Positions 25,266 through 34,537 of a stretch of 45,468 nt of DNA are shown piece after piece. The notes under the pieces are model-generated. The model saw only the letters and a list, made by a program, of their open reading frames with translations. It searched no databases and had not been told where the DNA came from. Source of the DNA: Actinomycetes bacterium (lineage in GTDB: Bacteria; Actinomycetota; Actinomycetes; Actinomycetales; Microbacteriaceae); the NCBI GenBank assembly GCA_029779645.1, contig JAKPAC010000022.1:1-45468 (forward strand), written 5' to 3'. The position numbers and the translations under genes are program-made. Each line of letters starts with the position of its first letter. Positions within the stretch are counted from its first letter, which is position 1.

Positions 25266-26228
25266 ATGCATTCCGAGTCACCCGAACGCCGCACGTACAG
25301 CTATCTCGGCCCCGCCGGAACCTTTACGGAGGCCGCGCTGGCCCAGGTCCCGGAGGCTCGCGGTCAGGTGTGGCGCTCGGTGCACACGGTCAGCCAGGCG
25401 CTCGATGACGTGCTCGAGGGGCGCTCGAACGCCGCGATGATCGCGATCGAGAACTCGACGGAGGGCGGCGTCTCGATCGCGCAGGACGCGCTCGCGGTCC
25501 TGCCCGGCCTGCGCATCATCGGCGAATACCTCGTGCCCGTGAACTTCGTGCTGGTGGCGCGCCCCGGCACCAGGCTTGAGGATGTGCGGGTGATCAACGC
25601 GCACCCGGTCGCCTACGCGCAGTCCACGCGCTGGCTGAACGAGGCGCGCCCCGAGCACGTCTACGTCCCGGCGCTGAGCAACGTCGCGAGCGCAGCGAGT
25701 CTGCTCGATGGCACGAGCGATGCCGATGCGGCCGTCGCGCCCCCCGGGATCGTCGAGCACTACGACCTCGAGGTGCTCGGCCGCGAGATCGGTGACAACC
25801 CCAACGCGGTCACCCGCTTCGTGCTGGTCAGCCGCACGGTGCCCTCGCCGGAGCCCACCGGGGCCGACAAGACCTCGCTGATCGCCGAGCTGCCCGAAGA
25901 CGGCTCGGGCGCACTGCTCGCGCTGCTCGAGCAGTTCTCGACCCGCGGCATCAACCTCTCGCTCATCGAGTCGCGCCCCATCGGAGACGCGCTGGGTCGC
26001 TACCGCTTCGTGATCGACGCAGACGGGCACGTGCGTGACGAACGCATGGCGGACGCGCTGCTGGGGCTTCGCCGTTTCAGCCCGAACGTGACGTTCCTGG
26101 GCTCGTACCCGCGCGCCGACCGCACGATCGTGTCGTACGAGCAGCGCTACTCCGACGAGGTGTTCGTCGAGGCGCGCGAGTGGCTCGCCGAGCTGATCGA
26201 GGGCGGGCCGAAGCCCAGCGAAGGCTGA
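25266..26228 (+). CDS. pheA: Prephenate dehydratase
   Basis: 320 residues. It converts prephenate to phenylpyruvate in phenylalanine synthesis. The catalytic domain starts YSYLGPAGTFTEAAL and has IENSTEGGVSIAQDAL and NPNAVTRFVLVSR. A C-terminal ACT domain (GALLALLEQFSTRGINLSLIESRP) should give feedback inhibition by phenylalanine. ATG 25266 fits the -10 box just upstream. Monofunctional, with no chorismate mutase domain. Confidence 0.95.
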   Translation: MHSESPERRTYSYLGPAGTFTEAALAQVPEARGQVWRSVHTVSQALDDVLEGRSNAAMIAIENSTEGGVSIAQDALAVLPGLRIIGEYLVPVNFVLVARPGTRLEDVRVINAHPVAYAQSTRWLNEARPEHVYVPALSNVASAASLLDGTSDADAAVAPPGIVEHYDLEVLGREIGDNPNAVTRFVLVSRTVPSPEPTGADKTSLIAELPEDGSGALLALLEQFSTRGINLSLIESRPIGDALGRYRFVIDADGHVRDERMADALLGLRRFSPNVTFLGSYPRADRTIVSYEQRYSDEVFVEAREWLAELIEGGPKPSEG

Positions 26229-26242
26229 GGCGCGCCTCAGCC
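26223..26242. repeat. 20-bp perfect palindrome over two stop codons
   Basis: GGCTGAGGCGCGCCTCAGCC is a perfect palindrome containing the pheA TGA on one strand and the stop of the convergent luciferase-like gene on the other. It may act as a compact bidirectional end-of-transcript hairpin, without T tracts. Confidence 0.6.
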
Positions 26243-27328
26243 CGCGACGGCGGCCCCGATCTCGGCCGCCAGCAGCTCGAGGGTCTGCACGCGACCGGGC
26301 GCGGCATCCAGCGCCTCATGCGCGAAGCTGCCCGACACGGGCGACACCATCACCTCGTCGACCCCGGAGCGCGCGGCGAACGCGCGCAGCTCGGTGGCCA
26401 CGTGCGCCGCGTCGCCCACCAGCCAGCGCGCGCGCATGCGGGCGTGCAACTCATCGGTGGCGGCGTCGGCGCCGGCGTGGGCCGCCTGTGCCTGCTCGAT
26501 CGTCTCGAGCGGCATCGAGGGCTGGTTCGTGCGCAGCCGCACCATGGCGCGCAGCTGCGGGAGCGCGCGGGCGAGGGCCTCCTCCTCCGTGGGCGCGGCG
26601 ACCGTGTTGACGGTGAGGAAGGTCTTCGGTGCGTCGAGGTACTCGCTCGCCACGAAGCCGGTGCGGTACAGCTCGAGCGCGCGCTCGAGCCCATCGCCGG
26701 AGAAGTGATTGGCGAACACGTACGGCAGCCCCAGGTGCGCGGCAAGCTGCGCCGAGTAGTCGCTCGAGCCGAGCAGCCACACCTCGGGGGCGCCGATCGC
26801 GGCGGGCGTTGCGTGCACGCCATACTCGCCGCCGGTCGAGAATCGCACGGTCGCCCCCTCGGGCGAGACGAGGCTCAGGATGTCGCTGATGTGCCCGGGG
26901 AAGCGCTCGACGTCGCTGGTCGTGCCGCTCATGCGCAACAGCTGGGTGATGACGGGGTCGCTCCCGGGCGCCCGGCCGATGCCGAGGTCCACGCGCCCCG
27001 GCGCGAGGGCCTCGAGCGCGGCGAACTGCTCGGCAACCACGAGCGGCGAGTGGTTGGGCAGCATCACGCCACCCGAGCCGACGCGGATGCGCTGCGTCCG
27101 CGCGCTCGCCGCGGCGACCAGCACCGGCGGTGTGGTCGATGCGACGGAAGGCATGTTGTGGTGCTCGGCGAACCAGTAGCGGGTGTAGCCCAGCGCGTCC
27201 GCGCGCTGCGCAAGCGCCATGGACGCCGCGATCGCCTGCCCGCTGCTCTGCCCGGTGCGCACGGGCACCAGATCGAGCACCGAGAGCGCGAGGGGCGCGG
27301 CGGTGGTGGAAGTCTCAGTCGTCGTCAT
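26237..27328 (-). CDS. LLM-class flavin-dependent oxidoreductase
   Basis: 363-residue luciferase-like monooxygenase with LSVLDLVPVRTGQS, YWFAEHHNMPSVAS, RIRVGSGGVMLPNHSPLVVAEQF, GRVDLGIGRAPGSDP and WLLGSSDYSAQLAA. This pattern matches the MsnO8/YhbW-like subgroup that uses FMN. Substrate unknown. The start ATG 27328 has CCCTGGAGAGG upstream. It is 56 bases downstream of dagK on the same strand and convergent with pheA. Confidence 0.87.
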   Translation of the reverse strand: MTTTETSTTAAPLALSVLDLVPVRTGQSSGQAIAASMALAQRADALGYTRYWFAEHHNMPSVASTTPPVLVAAASARTQRIRVGSGGVMLPNHSPLVVAEQFAALEALAPGRVDLGIGRAPGSDPVITQLLRMSGTTSDVERFPGHISDILSLVSPEGATVRFSTGGEYGVHATPAAIGAPEVWLLGSSDYSAQLAAHLGLPYVFANHFSGDGLERALELYRTGFVASEYLDAPKTFLTVNTVAAPTEEEALARALPQLRAMVRLRTNQPSMPLETIEQAQAAHAGADAATDELHARMRARWLVGDAAHVATELRAFAARSGVDEVMVSPVSGSFAHEALDAAPGRVQTLELLAAEIGAAVAG

Positions 27329-27384
27329 TGGCGGCCTCTCCAGGGGGATACAGCGGATGCACCCATTCTGCTTGAGAATGCCGC

Positions 27385-28386
27385 TTAGAGCGTGCTCGTG
27401 TCGTGCCCCTCGGGAATCGCGACGAGCAGGCCGCCGGCCTCGAGCCGGCAGCGCATGCGCAGCGCCTCCCCGAACTCGTCTCCGTCGATCTGCACGGGCT
27501 GCGCGGGCACCGCGGCCGCGTCGAACGATTCGCCCACGAAGAAGCGGATCGAGCTGTTGCGCGGTTGCAGGGCGAGCAGGCGGCGGCCGGCCTCGGTGCG
27601 CCGCAGCACGCTGTTCTCCCACCACACCTTGCGCCACACCGCGAGCCAGCCGAACGCGCCGCGCGGCTGGATCACGGCGACATCGAGCTTGCCGTCGTCG
27701 ATGGATGCCTCGGGGATGAGCTCGATGCCCGCCGGCAGTGAGCCGCAATTGGCGAACAGCACCGATTGCACCTTCGCGTTGTGCAGGCGCTTGTCGTCGA
27801 GCTGATACACGACGCGGAACGGCTTCGCCGAAGGCAGCGAGCGGGCCGCGCCGTCGAGGTAGGCCACCCAGCCCACCGACTTTTTCAGCTGGCTCTTGGT
27901 GTTCGCGATCATCGCCGCATCGAGGCCGATGCCCGCCATCACGACGAACGCGTGCGATTCCCTGGCGCCTCCGGGGCGGGTGAGGTCTGCGATGCCGACG
28001 TCGATGGGGTGGTGGTGCGCACCGAACGCCGCGCGCACCATCGTCTCGGGTTCGTCGAGGGGGAGGTGCAGATTGCGCGCGAGGAGGTTGCCGGTGCCGC
28101 TGGGCACGATGCCCAGGGGCACACCGCTGCCGGTCATCGAGTGGGCGACCGCCCGCACGGTGCCGTCGCCGCCGGCGACGAGCACGGCCGAGGCGCCGGC
28201 ATCCAGCGCCTGCCGCGTGACGCCGTCACCGAGATCATCGACGGTCGTCTCGTAGTACCGCGGCGTCGACCAGCCCGCCTCCTCGGCGACCCGCGACACC
28301 AGCGCGCGAAGCACGGGGGCGTCCACCTTGGTGGGGTTGTAGATCAATGCCGCAGTGTTCTCGGCATTCCCGCGCACGAGGGCCAT
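27385..28386 (-). CDS. Diacylglycerol kinase-family lipid kinase
   Basis: 333-residue DAGK_cat protein of the YegS/DgkB/LCB5 type. ATP site AGGDGTVRAVAHSMTG, followed by LGIVPSGTGNLLARNL, and a C-terminal all-beta lobe ending QIDGDEFGE. It phosphorylates diacylglycerol or a related lipid, recycling it into phospholipid synthesis. ATG 28386 lies 22 bases from the divergent serS start. TAGAGT 6 bases upstream indicates a leaderless mRNA. Confidence 0.9.
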   Translation of the reverse strand: MALVRGNAENTAALIYNPTKVDAPVLRALVSRVAEEAGWSTPRYYETTVDDLGDGVTRQALDAGASAVLVAGGDGTVRAVAHSMTGSGVPLGIVPSGTGNLLARNLHLPLDEPETMVRAAFGAHHHPIDVGIADLTRPGGARESHAFVVMAGIGLDAAMIANTKSQLKKSVGWVAYLDGAARSLPSAKPFRVVYQLDDKRLHNAKVQSVLFANCGSLPAGIELIPEASIDDGKLDVAVIQPRGAFGWLAVWRKVWWENSVLRRTEAGRRLLALQPRNSSIRFFVGESFDAAAVPAQPVQIDGDEFGEALRMRCRLEAGGLLVAIPEGHDTSTL

Positions 28387-28392
28387 GCCTCG

Positions 28393-28402
28393 ACTCTAGA
28401 CT
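28393..28402. promoter_or_regulatory. Overlapping divergent -10 boxes of dagK and serS
   Basis: ACTCTAGACT carries TAGACT on the plus strand (28397-28402; 6 bases then serS GTG) and TAGAGT on the minus strand (28393-28398; 6 bases then dagK ATG). The boxes share two base pairs. The whole intergenic region is only 22 bp, so both transcripts must be leaderless if these are used. Confidence 0.6.
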
Positions 28403-28408
28403 CAGAGA

Positions 28409-29674
28409 GTGATCGATCCCGCCTTGCTCCGCGAAAACCCAGACCTCGTCAAGCGCTCACAGGCCGCCCGAGGTGCCGCACCCGAGACCGTGGATGCCGC
28501 ACTGGCGGCGGATGCCGATCGCCGCGCCGCGATCACGGCCTTTGAGGTGCTCCGCGCCGAACAGAACGCCTTCGGCAAGCAGGTCGCCCAGGCGCCCAAG
28601 GCAGAGAAGGCGGCACTGGTCGCGCAGGCGAAGGAGCTCGCCGAGCGGGTGAAAGCCGCGCAGCACGCGGTGACCGCGGCCGAGACCGCCGCCGATGCCG
28701 CGATGTCGCGCATCGAGAACATCATCATCGATGGGGTGCCCGCGGGCGGTGAGCAGGACTACGTCGTGCTGCGGCACGTGGGCGAGACGCCCAGCTTCGA
28801 TTTCGAGCCGCGCGACCACCTCGCCCTCGGCGAACTGCTCGGCGCGATCGACATGGAGCGCGGCACGAAGGTGTCGGGCTCGCGCTTCTACTTCCTGCGC
28901 GGCATCGGCGCCCGCCTCGAGTTGGCGCTGATGAACATGGCGCTCGACCGGGCCCTGCAGCACGACTTCGTGCCGCTGATCCCGCCGACGCTGGTGCGCC
29001 CCGAGGTCATGCGTGGCACCGGGTTTCTCGGCGAGCACGCGGCCGAGGTCTACCACCTGCCCGAGGACGATCTCTTCCTCGTCGGCACCAGCGAGGTGCC
29101 GCTGGCCGGCTACCACATGGGCGAGATCCTCGATTTCGAGCGGGGCGCGCTGCGCTACGCCGGTTGGTCGACCTGCTACCGGCGCGAGGCCGGCTCGTAC
29201 GGCAAAGACACGCGCGGCATCATCCGCGTGCACCAGTTCAACAAGCTCGAGATGTTCGTCTACACGACGCCCGAAGACGCGCAGGCCGAGCACCTGCGTC
29301 TGGTCGCGCTGCAGGAGGACATGCTGCGAAGCCTCGGGCTGAGCTATCGCGTGATCGACACCGCCGCCGGCGACCTCGGCTCGAGCGCGGCGCGCAAGTA
29401 CGACATCGAGGCGTGGGTGCCCACGCAGGGCGCATACCGCGAGCTCACCAGCACGAGCAACTGTACCACCTACCAGGCCCGTCGACTCGATGTGCGCTAC
29501 CGGCCCGATGGCGGCCGGACCGCCCCCGTCGCGACCCTGAACGGCACGCTCGCCACCACGCGCTGGATCGTCGCGCTGCTCGAGACGCACCAGCGTGCCG
29601 ACGGCTCGGTGCTCGTCCCGGAGGCGCTTCGCCCCTACCTCGGCGGCCTCGACGTGCTGGAGCCCCGCTCGTGA
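28409..29674 (+). CDS. serS: Seryl-tRNA synthetase
   Basis: 421-residue class II aminoacyl-tRNA synthetase charging tRNA-Ser. The N-terminal coiled-coil arm spans about residues 30-105. The catalytic core has motif 2 ([28 protein letters not shown]) and motif 3 ([17 protein letters not shown]). The start is GTG 28409, set by the -10 box and by homology of [17 protein letters not shown]. Two tRNA-Ser genes lie within 2.6 kb downstream. Its stop overlaps the HAD gene start. Confidence 0.97.
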   Translation: MIDPALLRENPDLVKRSQAARGAAPETVDAALAADADRRAAITAFEVLRAEQNAFGKQVAQAPKAEKAALVAQAKELAERVKAAQHAVTAAETAADAAMSRIENIIIDGVPAGGEQDYVVLRHVGETPSFDFEPRDHLALGELLGAIDMERGTKVSGSRFYFLRGIGARLELALMNMALDRALQHDFVPLIPPTLVRPEVMRGTGFLGEHAAEVYHLPEDDLFLVGTSEVPLAGYHMGEILDFERGALRYAGWSTCYRREAGSYGKDTRGIIRVHQFNKLEMFVYTTPEDAQAEHLRLVALQEDMLRSLGLSYRVIDTAAGDLGSSAARKYDIEAWVPTQGAYRELTSTSNCTTYQARRLDVRYRPDGGRTAPVATLNGTLATTRWIVALLETHQRADGSVLVPEALRPYLGGLDVLEPRS

Positions 29675-30576
29675 GCGAGACGCAGGCGACGCCCGCCGAG
29701 GCCGCGATGACCCAAGCGCGCGGGCACGCATCGCACGGCGCCGCGTACGCGGAGGTCGCGGCATCCACCCGCCCGGTGCTCGTCGCGCTCGATATCGACG
29801 GCACCCTGCTGCACGAGGACGAGTCGCTGAGCGAGGGCATCGTCGAGGCGATCCGCGGGGCCGAGGCCGCCGGGCACACGCTCATGCTGGCGACGGGTCG
29901 CAGCTGGAACACCGTGGAGCGCATCATGCGCGAGCTGGGCCTCGAGCCCGAGTACGTCGTCGCCTCGAACGGTGCGGTCGTGCTGCGTCGTGACCCGGCG
30001 GATGCGTCGGGCTACGCGCCGTACCAGGTCGAGACCTTCGAGCCCGCGGCCGTGCTCACGCTGCTGCGCGAGCACCTGCCGGACGCGCGCTACATGGTCG
30101 AGCGGCCAGACGGGCGCCGGATGTACACCGCCGACATCCCCGAATGGGAGCTCGGCCGGGCGCAGCAGGTGCCGCTCGAGGCGATGATGGAGGTCGCCGT
30201 GAGCCGCGTCGTGGTGGTCTCGCCGCGACACGACAACGGCGAGTTTCTGCGCCTCGTCGAGGGCATCGGCCTGCACCAGGTCTCGTACTCGGTCGGCTTC
30301 TCGTCGTGGCTCGACATCGCCCCGGACGGCGTCAACAAGGGCACGGCGCTCGAGCAGGTGCGCACGTGGCTCGGCTTCGCGCCGGCCGATGTGCTGGTGA
30401 TCGGCGATGGCCGCAACGACCTCGAGATGTTCGCGTGGGCGCGCAACGGTGGCGGTCGCGCGTACGCGATGGGGCAGAGCCCCCGTGAGGTGCTGGATGC
30501 CGCGACCCACGTCACCGCAACGGTGGGCGACGGCGGCGCGTCCCGGGTGCTGCGCGAACTGGCGCGCGGCCGCTAG
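29671..30576 (+). CDS. HAD-family phosphatase (Cof type)
   Basis: 301-residue haloacid dehalogenase-like hydrolase. Motif I is LDIDGTLL, the C2 cap lies in the middle, and motif III/IV is [11 protein letters not shown]...[15 protein letters not shown] 29671 overlaps the serS stop (GTGA); ATG 29707 is the alternative start. The first 35 residues are Ala-rich and lie outside the fold. It probably dephosphorylates a sugar or nucleotide phosphate. Confidence 0.9.
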   Translation: MSETQATPAEAAMTQARGHASHGAAYAEVAASTRPVLVALDIDGTLLHEDESLSEGIVEAIRGAEAAGHTLMLATGRSWNTVERIMRELGLEPEYVVASNGAVVLRRDPADASGYAPYQVETFEPAAVLTLLREHLPDARYMVERPDGRRMYTADIPEWELGRAQQVPLEAMMEVAVSRVVVVSPRHDNGEFLRLVEGIGLHQVSYSVGFSSWLDIAPDGVNKGTALEQVRTWLGFAPADVLVIGDGRNDLEMFAWARNGGGRAYAMGQSPREVLDAATHVTATVGDGGASRVLRELARGR

Positions 30577-30643
30577 CGAATCTCGCGGTTCGCGACGCCC
30601 CTGCACGGGGCCGCGCGTGCCAGCCGATACACTCGGCGTACCG

Positions 30644-30728
30644 GGAGGGTTGTCCGAGCGGCCGATGGACCTGGTCTTGAAAACCAGTGGGCAGAAATGT
30701 CCCGTGGGTTCGAATCCCACACCCTCCG
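30644..30728 (+). tRNA. tRNA-Ser (anticodon UGA)
   Basis: 85-base type II tRNA. Acceptor GGAGGGT pairs with ACCCTCC, the discriminator is G, the anticodon stem CTGGT/ACCAG holds loop CTTGAAA (anticodon TGA), a variable arm is present, and the T loop is GTTCGAATC. CCA is not encoded. Confidence 0.97.
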
Positions 30729-30732
30729 CTCC

Positions 30733-30759
30733 CACCGTCGTGTTCCGCGACGGTGTTTT
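30733..30759 (+). terminator. Terminator of tRNA-Ser(UGA)
   Basis: Arms CACCGTCG and CGACGGTG with a 7-base loop, then TTTT, starting 5 bases after the tRNA. Confidence 0.85.
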
Positions 30760-30812
30760 CCGCGTCGTGGACGCCGTGGTGATGCACGAGAGCAGTGCGC
30801 GAAAGGAGACGG

Positions 30813-32123
30813 ATGAGCCAGGCCACGCCCCCCTCGCCACGCCGTCGCCGGCACACGGTCGCCCGGCACGGGCAGCTGCGCTCGCCGCATCCGCTCGCCC
30901 AGATCGGCAAGTTCTTCGCGATGGCGCTTGCCGTCGTGTTGGTCAGCGGGGTCAGCGTCGCCGGGTTCGCGGCCTGGGACCTCGCCCACAGCTTCGCCTC
31001 TGAGGCAGTCGAGATCCCGCAGGACGCCCCACTGCCGCCGAACATCGGCGAGATCGAGGGTGGCGTCAACCTGCTGCTCACCGGCACCGACAAGTGCGAG
31101 CCCGAGTACGCCGCATACTTCGGCGAGCGCTGCACGGGCCCGGACTCGGGCGGCGAGCTCAACGATGTGACGATGCTGCTGCACATCTCGGAGGAGCCTC
31201 GCCGGGTCACGGTGATCAGCTTTCCGCGCGACATGATCGTGCGGATCCCCTCGTGCACCGATGAGAAGGGCCGGGTGCACTCGGCTATGTCGGGGCAGAT
31301 GCTCAACACCACGTACGCGTACGGCGGACTCGCGTGCACGGCGCTGACCGTGTCGGAGCTCACCGGACAGCCGATCCAATTCGCGGCCTCGATCACGTGG
31401 GGCGGGGTCATCGAGGTGTCGAACGCGATCGGCGGCGTGCCGGTGTGCATCGTCGGCGGGATCCGCGACCGGTACACGGGGCTCGATCTCGCCGCCGGCG
31501 ACCACGAGCTCTCGGGCCTGACCGCGCTGCAGTTTCTGCGCACGCGCCACGGTGTGGGCGACGGAGGCGATCTCGGGCGCATCAGCAACCAGCAGCAGTT
31601 CATGTCGTCGCTGGCGCGCAAGCTCGTCGGCGACGGTGTGCTCTCCGACCCGAAGACCCTGTATGAGCTGGCGAACGTTGCGCTCGAGAGCGTGACCCCC
31701 AGCAAGAGCCTCGCGAACCCGGTGCTCATGATGCAGATCGCGCTCGCGGTGAAGAACGTGCCCTTCGACGAGATCGTCTTTCTGCAATACCCCACCTCCC
31801 CAGACCCGAGCGATCCCAACCGCGTGCGGCCGAACACCAAGGCCGCCGATGTGCTGTTCGCCGCGCTTGCCGAGAACGCGCCGATCGAGCTGACCAACAC
31901 CGCCAGCGCCGGCGCCGGCGTCGTGGTGGTCGAGCCGAGCACCGCGCCCGGTGAGCCCGGAGCGGTGCCCGAACCCGGCGCCAGCGGTGATCCCGGTACG
32001 ACGCCCGAGCCGGGCGCCCCGGAAGCGCCCGCGAGCGGCGCCGTGCAGCTGCCTTCGAGCATCTCGGGCACGACTGCGGCGCAGATCACCTGCTCAAACG
32101 GCAACCTCCGCGGACGCGGCTAG
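30813..32123 (+). CDS. LCP-family (LytR-CpsA-Psr) cell-wall ligase
   Basis: 436-residue protein with a short cytoplasmic N-terminus, one membrane helix (about residues 33-55) and an extracytoplasmic LCP domain (GGVNLLLTGTDKCEPEY, RVTVISFPRDMIVRIP, GGVIEVSNAIGGVPVCIVG, LDLAAGDHELSGLTALQFLRTRHG, RISNQQQFMSSLARK). LCP proteins attach glycopolymers to peptidoglycan; the conserved Arg of SFPRDM and the TRHG Arg are present. A low-complexity tail rich in Pro, Gly and Glu follows. ATG 30813 has AAAGGAG 4 bases upstream. Confidence 0.93.
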   Translation: MSQATPPSPRRRRHTVARHGQLRSPHPLAQIGKFFAMALAVVLVSGVSVAGFAAWDLAHSFASEAVEIPQDAPLPPNIGEIEGGVNLLLTGTDKCEPEYAAYFGERCTGPDSGGELNDVTMLLHISEEPRRVTVISFPRDMIVRIPSCTDEKGRVHSAMSGQMLNTTYAYGGLACTALTVSELTGQPIQFAASITWGGVIEVSNAIGGVPVCIVGGIRDRYTGLDLAAGDHELSGLTALQFLRTRHGVGDGGDLGRISNQQQFMSSLARKLVGDGVLSDPKTLYELANVALESVTPSKSLANPVLMMQIALAVKNVPFDEIVFLQYPTSPDPSDPNRVRPNTKAADVLFAALAENAPIELTNTASAGAGVVVVEPSTAPGEPGAVPEPGASGDPGTTPEPGAPEAPASGAVQLPSSISGTTAAQITCSNGNLRGRG

Positions 32124-32169
32124 CGCCACCGGCCGTCCGGGCCGCGACGCGCGTGTGCGCCCGAGGTGG

Positions 32170-32199
32170 TTCGGCACACGGTCGCGATGCGGCTATGAT
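32170..32199 (+). promoter_or_regulatory. Putative promoter of tRNA-Ser(GCU)
   Basis: TTCGGC (32170-32175), 18 bases, then TATGAT (32194-32199). A small hairpin GCGTCC-GCGA-GGACGC sits in the 26-base leader before the tRNA. Confidence 0.5.
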
Positions 32200-32225
32200 T
32201 GCTACGTGCGTCCGCGAGGACGCCT

Positions 32226-32317
32226 GGAGACGTCGCATAGTCCGGCCTAGTGCACCACCCTGCTAAGGTGGAGTCCCCTCACGGGGACCAGGGGTTCAAA
32301 TCCCCTCGTCTCCGCCA
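32226..32317 (+). tRNA. tRNA-Ser (anticodon GCU)
   Basis: Type II tRNA with acceptor GGAGACG/CGTCTCC, discriminator G and CCA encoded (32315-32317). Anticodon stem CCACC/GGTGG, loop CTGCTAA (anticodon GCT), long variable arm and T loop GTTCAAATC. Confidence 0.97.
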
Positions 32318-32321
32318 CAGA

Positions 32322-33437
32322 TCACGGCTCCGACCGCCGCCAGTTCTCGGCAGCGTCGCGCAGCGGAACCTGGACATCGCCGCCGGCTTCCTGGGTGATG
32401 CGATCACCTATCTGCACGAAGGTCGGCGCGGCGATGAAGCCCCCGGCAAACAGCGCCTGGCCCTGCGTGAAGCTTGCGCTGCGGCGGATATCCGCCTCCG
32501 AGGCGAATCCGAACACCTCGGCAAGCTCGGTGAGATCCCGTGGCGCGTTCATCCTCATCAGCGCGAGGTTGTCGCATTGCGAGAGGACGTTGGGGTGGAT
32601 CTTCGTCGGCCGCTGCGTCGACAGCAGCAGCCACAGCCCGAACTTCCGCCCCTCCGCGGCGATCTGGATCAGTTGCGCGACGAGCGCGCGTTCGACGGCA
32701 GTCTGCGGGTGCGGGGGACACAGGTTGTGCGCTTCGTCGATGACGATCAGGATGGGGCGGCGCTCCTCGCGGCGCGCCCAGAGCTGTTCGAGTACGGCGA
32801 GGGCGGCGACCTTCGGCTCGACCGGGTGCGCGAACCCTCCGAGGTCCAGCACCGTGGCCCGGGGCCGCTCCTCGATGGTGTCGACGACCGAGGCGGCGCC
32901 GTGCGACCAGAGATCCCACTCCATGACCTGCAGGTTCTCCATGCGGTTGGCGAGCTTGATCTGGCTGGGGTCGCCCGAATTGCGCAGCCGCGTCGATGTC
33001 TCCTGCGCATCGAAGGTGTCGGCATCCGCTTCGCCATGCAGCAGTACGTTGTATTCCTCGCCGTCGGCGATGGGATCCATCTGCAGCACGGCGGCCTTGG
33101 ACGCCGCCGCGAGGTCGGTGTATCGCACGTGCAGCCGTTCGCCTGCGGCGCTGCCCGAGCGAAACACGCGGATGTCGGCGGCGGCGATGCGGTCTGCATC
33201 GGCACGGTCGGCACCCGGCCTCGTCTCACGCATGCGGATGAAATCCCCGTTTGGATCGAGGATCAGCATGGGCAGTTCGGTGTTTAGCAGCAGCTGTTCC
33301 AGGACGACGCCCAGGGCGTACGTCTTGCCGCTGCCGCTCTGGCCGACCCAGAACGTGTGCCTGTTGAAGCGCCTCGGATCGAGTTCGGCCCGCACCGCGG
33401 GGGCGCCGATGGTCGTGCCGATCGTGAGGGTGGTCAT
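32322..33437 (-). CDS. HerA/DUF87-like ATPase
   Basis: 371-residue FtsK/HerA-superfamily ATPase with Walker A GQSGSGKT (32-39), MLILDPNGDF, Walker B ILIVIDEAHNLCPP, the sensor STQRPTKIHPNVLSQCDNLALMRM, and a terminal arginine-rich region. No N-terminal HAS barrel of classical HerA is visible. These stand-alone ATPases occur in DNA-translocation and defence contexts, but no nuclease partner is adjacent. Its 3' end is 4 bases from the tRNA-Ser CCA. ATG 33437 is preferred over an in-frame ATG 42 bases upstream. It is divergent from the DUF1254 operon. Confidence 0.8.
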   Translation of the reverse strand: MTTLTIGTTIGAPAVRAELDPRRFNRHTFWVGQSGSGKTYALGVVLEQLLLNTELPMLILDPNGDFIRMRETRPGADRADADRIAAADIRVFRSGSAAGERLHVRYTDLAAASKAAVLQMDPIADGEEYNVLLHGEADADTFDAQETSTRLRNSGDPSQIKLANRMENLQVMEWDLWSHGAASVVDTIEERPRATVLDLGGFAHPVEPKVAALAVLEQLWARREERRPILIVIDEAHNLCPPHPQTAVERALVAQLIQIAAEGRKFGLWLLLSTQRPTKIHPNVLSQCDNLALMRMNAPRDLTELAEVFGFASEADIRRSASFTQGQALFAGGFIAAPTFVQIGDRITQEAGGDVQVPLRDAAENWRRSEP

Positions 33438-33589
33438 GGTTTGCCGCTGCCTTTCATGCGCATATCGCATCGATTCCATCGCACGTGCTCCGTGCGCTCG
33501 GCACCCGCCGCCGAAGTCTTCCTGTGTTGATGGTGCGGATACCGGCCCCGGGCCTGCAAGATGAACGTATCGTGGCAGAAAGGCGCTTC

Positions 33590-34537
33590 ATGGCAGACCA
33601 CCCCGTTCAGGTCACGTACGAGAACTACGTGCGCGTCGAAAGTGCCCGCATGTTCGCGGGCATCGCGGCGTCCGCCGGCGGCTCGAACATCTGGAACCAC
33701 TTCGGCACGCCAACCCCGCTGGATCAGCAGACCATCATCCGGATGAACCGAGACACGCTGTACAGTGCGGCGATCATCGACGTCTCGCAAGGTGCGAGGA
33801 TCACGATCCCGGATGCCGGTGAGCGGTACATCTCCGTGATGTTCGTCAACGAAGATCACTACATCAATCTGGTGCTGCATGCAGGTGGAACGTATGAACT
33901 GCGCGCCGATCAGCTTGGCAGCGACTTCGTGCTCGCCGCCGCGCGAGTGCTCGTGGACCCGGAGGACCCAGCCGACGTCGCGGTCGTGAACGCGCTGCAG
34001 CGTCAGTTCACGGTCTCGTCGGTCGCCGGGCGAGAGTTCGCGCCGCCGGCGTATGACGAGGCGTCATTCGCGCTCACGCGGGGTGCGATCCTCGAGCTGG
34101 CGAAGGGGCTCGGCGGTCTCGAGCGGTGCTTCGGGGCGAAGGCGGATGTGGACCCGATCCGTCACCTGCTGGGTGCCGCCGCCGGCTGGGGTGGACTCCC
34201 CGAGAGCGAGGCGTTCTACATCAACGTCAACCCGGGGCTCCCGGTCGGCGCGTACGAGCTGACCGTCGGCGACGTGCCGGTGGACGGGTTCTGGTCGATC
34301 TCGCTCTATAACGCCGACGGGTACTTCGCCCCGAATGACGCCGGCATGTACAGCGTCAACAACATCACCGGCGTGCGCAATCCGGACGGAACCATCACCG
34401 TGCGATTCGGTGGGGATCCGAGCGTGCCCAACACGCTGCCCATTATGGAGGGCTGGAACTACCTGGTCCGGCTCTACCGTCCGCACCCCGAGGTGCTGGA
34501 CGGCACATGGCACTTCCCGACGATTGAGGCATCATGA
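33590..34537 (+). CDS. DUF1254/DUF1214 domain protein
   Basis: 315 residues with the DUF1254 region in the N-terminal part (YENYVRVESARMF, WNHFGTPTPLDQQTIIRMNRDTLYSAAIIDVS) and the DUF1214 region in the C-terminal part (VDGFWSISLYNADGYFAPND, YSVNNITGVRNPDGTITVRFGG, NTLPIMEGWNYLVRLYRPHPEVLDGTWHFP). Function is not established; no signal peptide is visible. ATG 33590 follows AAAGGCG; GTG 33572 is in frame. Its stop overlaps the next start as ATGA. Confidence 0.88.
   Translation: MADHPVQVTYENYVRVESARMFAGIAASAGGSNIWNHFGTPTPLDQQTIIRMNRDTLYSAAIIDVSQGARITIPDAGERYISVMFVNEDHYINLVLHAGGTYELRADQLGSDFVLAAARVLVDPEDPADVAVVNALQRQFTVSSVAGREFAPPAYDEASFALTRGAILELAKGLGGLERCFGAKADVDPIRHLLGAAAGWGGLPESEAFYINVNPGLPVGAYELTVGDVPVDGFWSISLYNADGYFAPNDAGMYSVNNITGVRNPDGTITVRFGGDPSVPNTLPIMEGWNYLVRLYRPHPEVLDGTWHFPTIEAS

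Noticed and set aside
27365..27379. ATTCT-GCTTG-AGAAT inverted repeat upstream of the luciferase-like gene
   Set aside because: The half-sites are in the opposite order (TTCT...AGAA) to the P450-locus operator, and no -10 box adjoins it, so I did not count it in that regulon.
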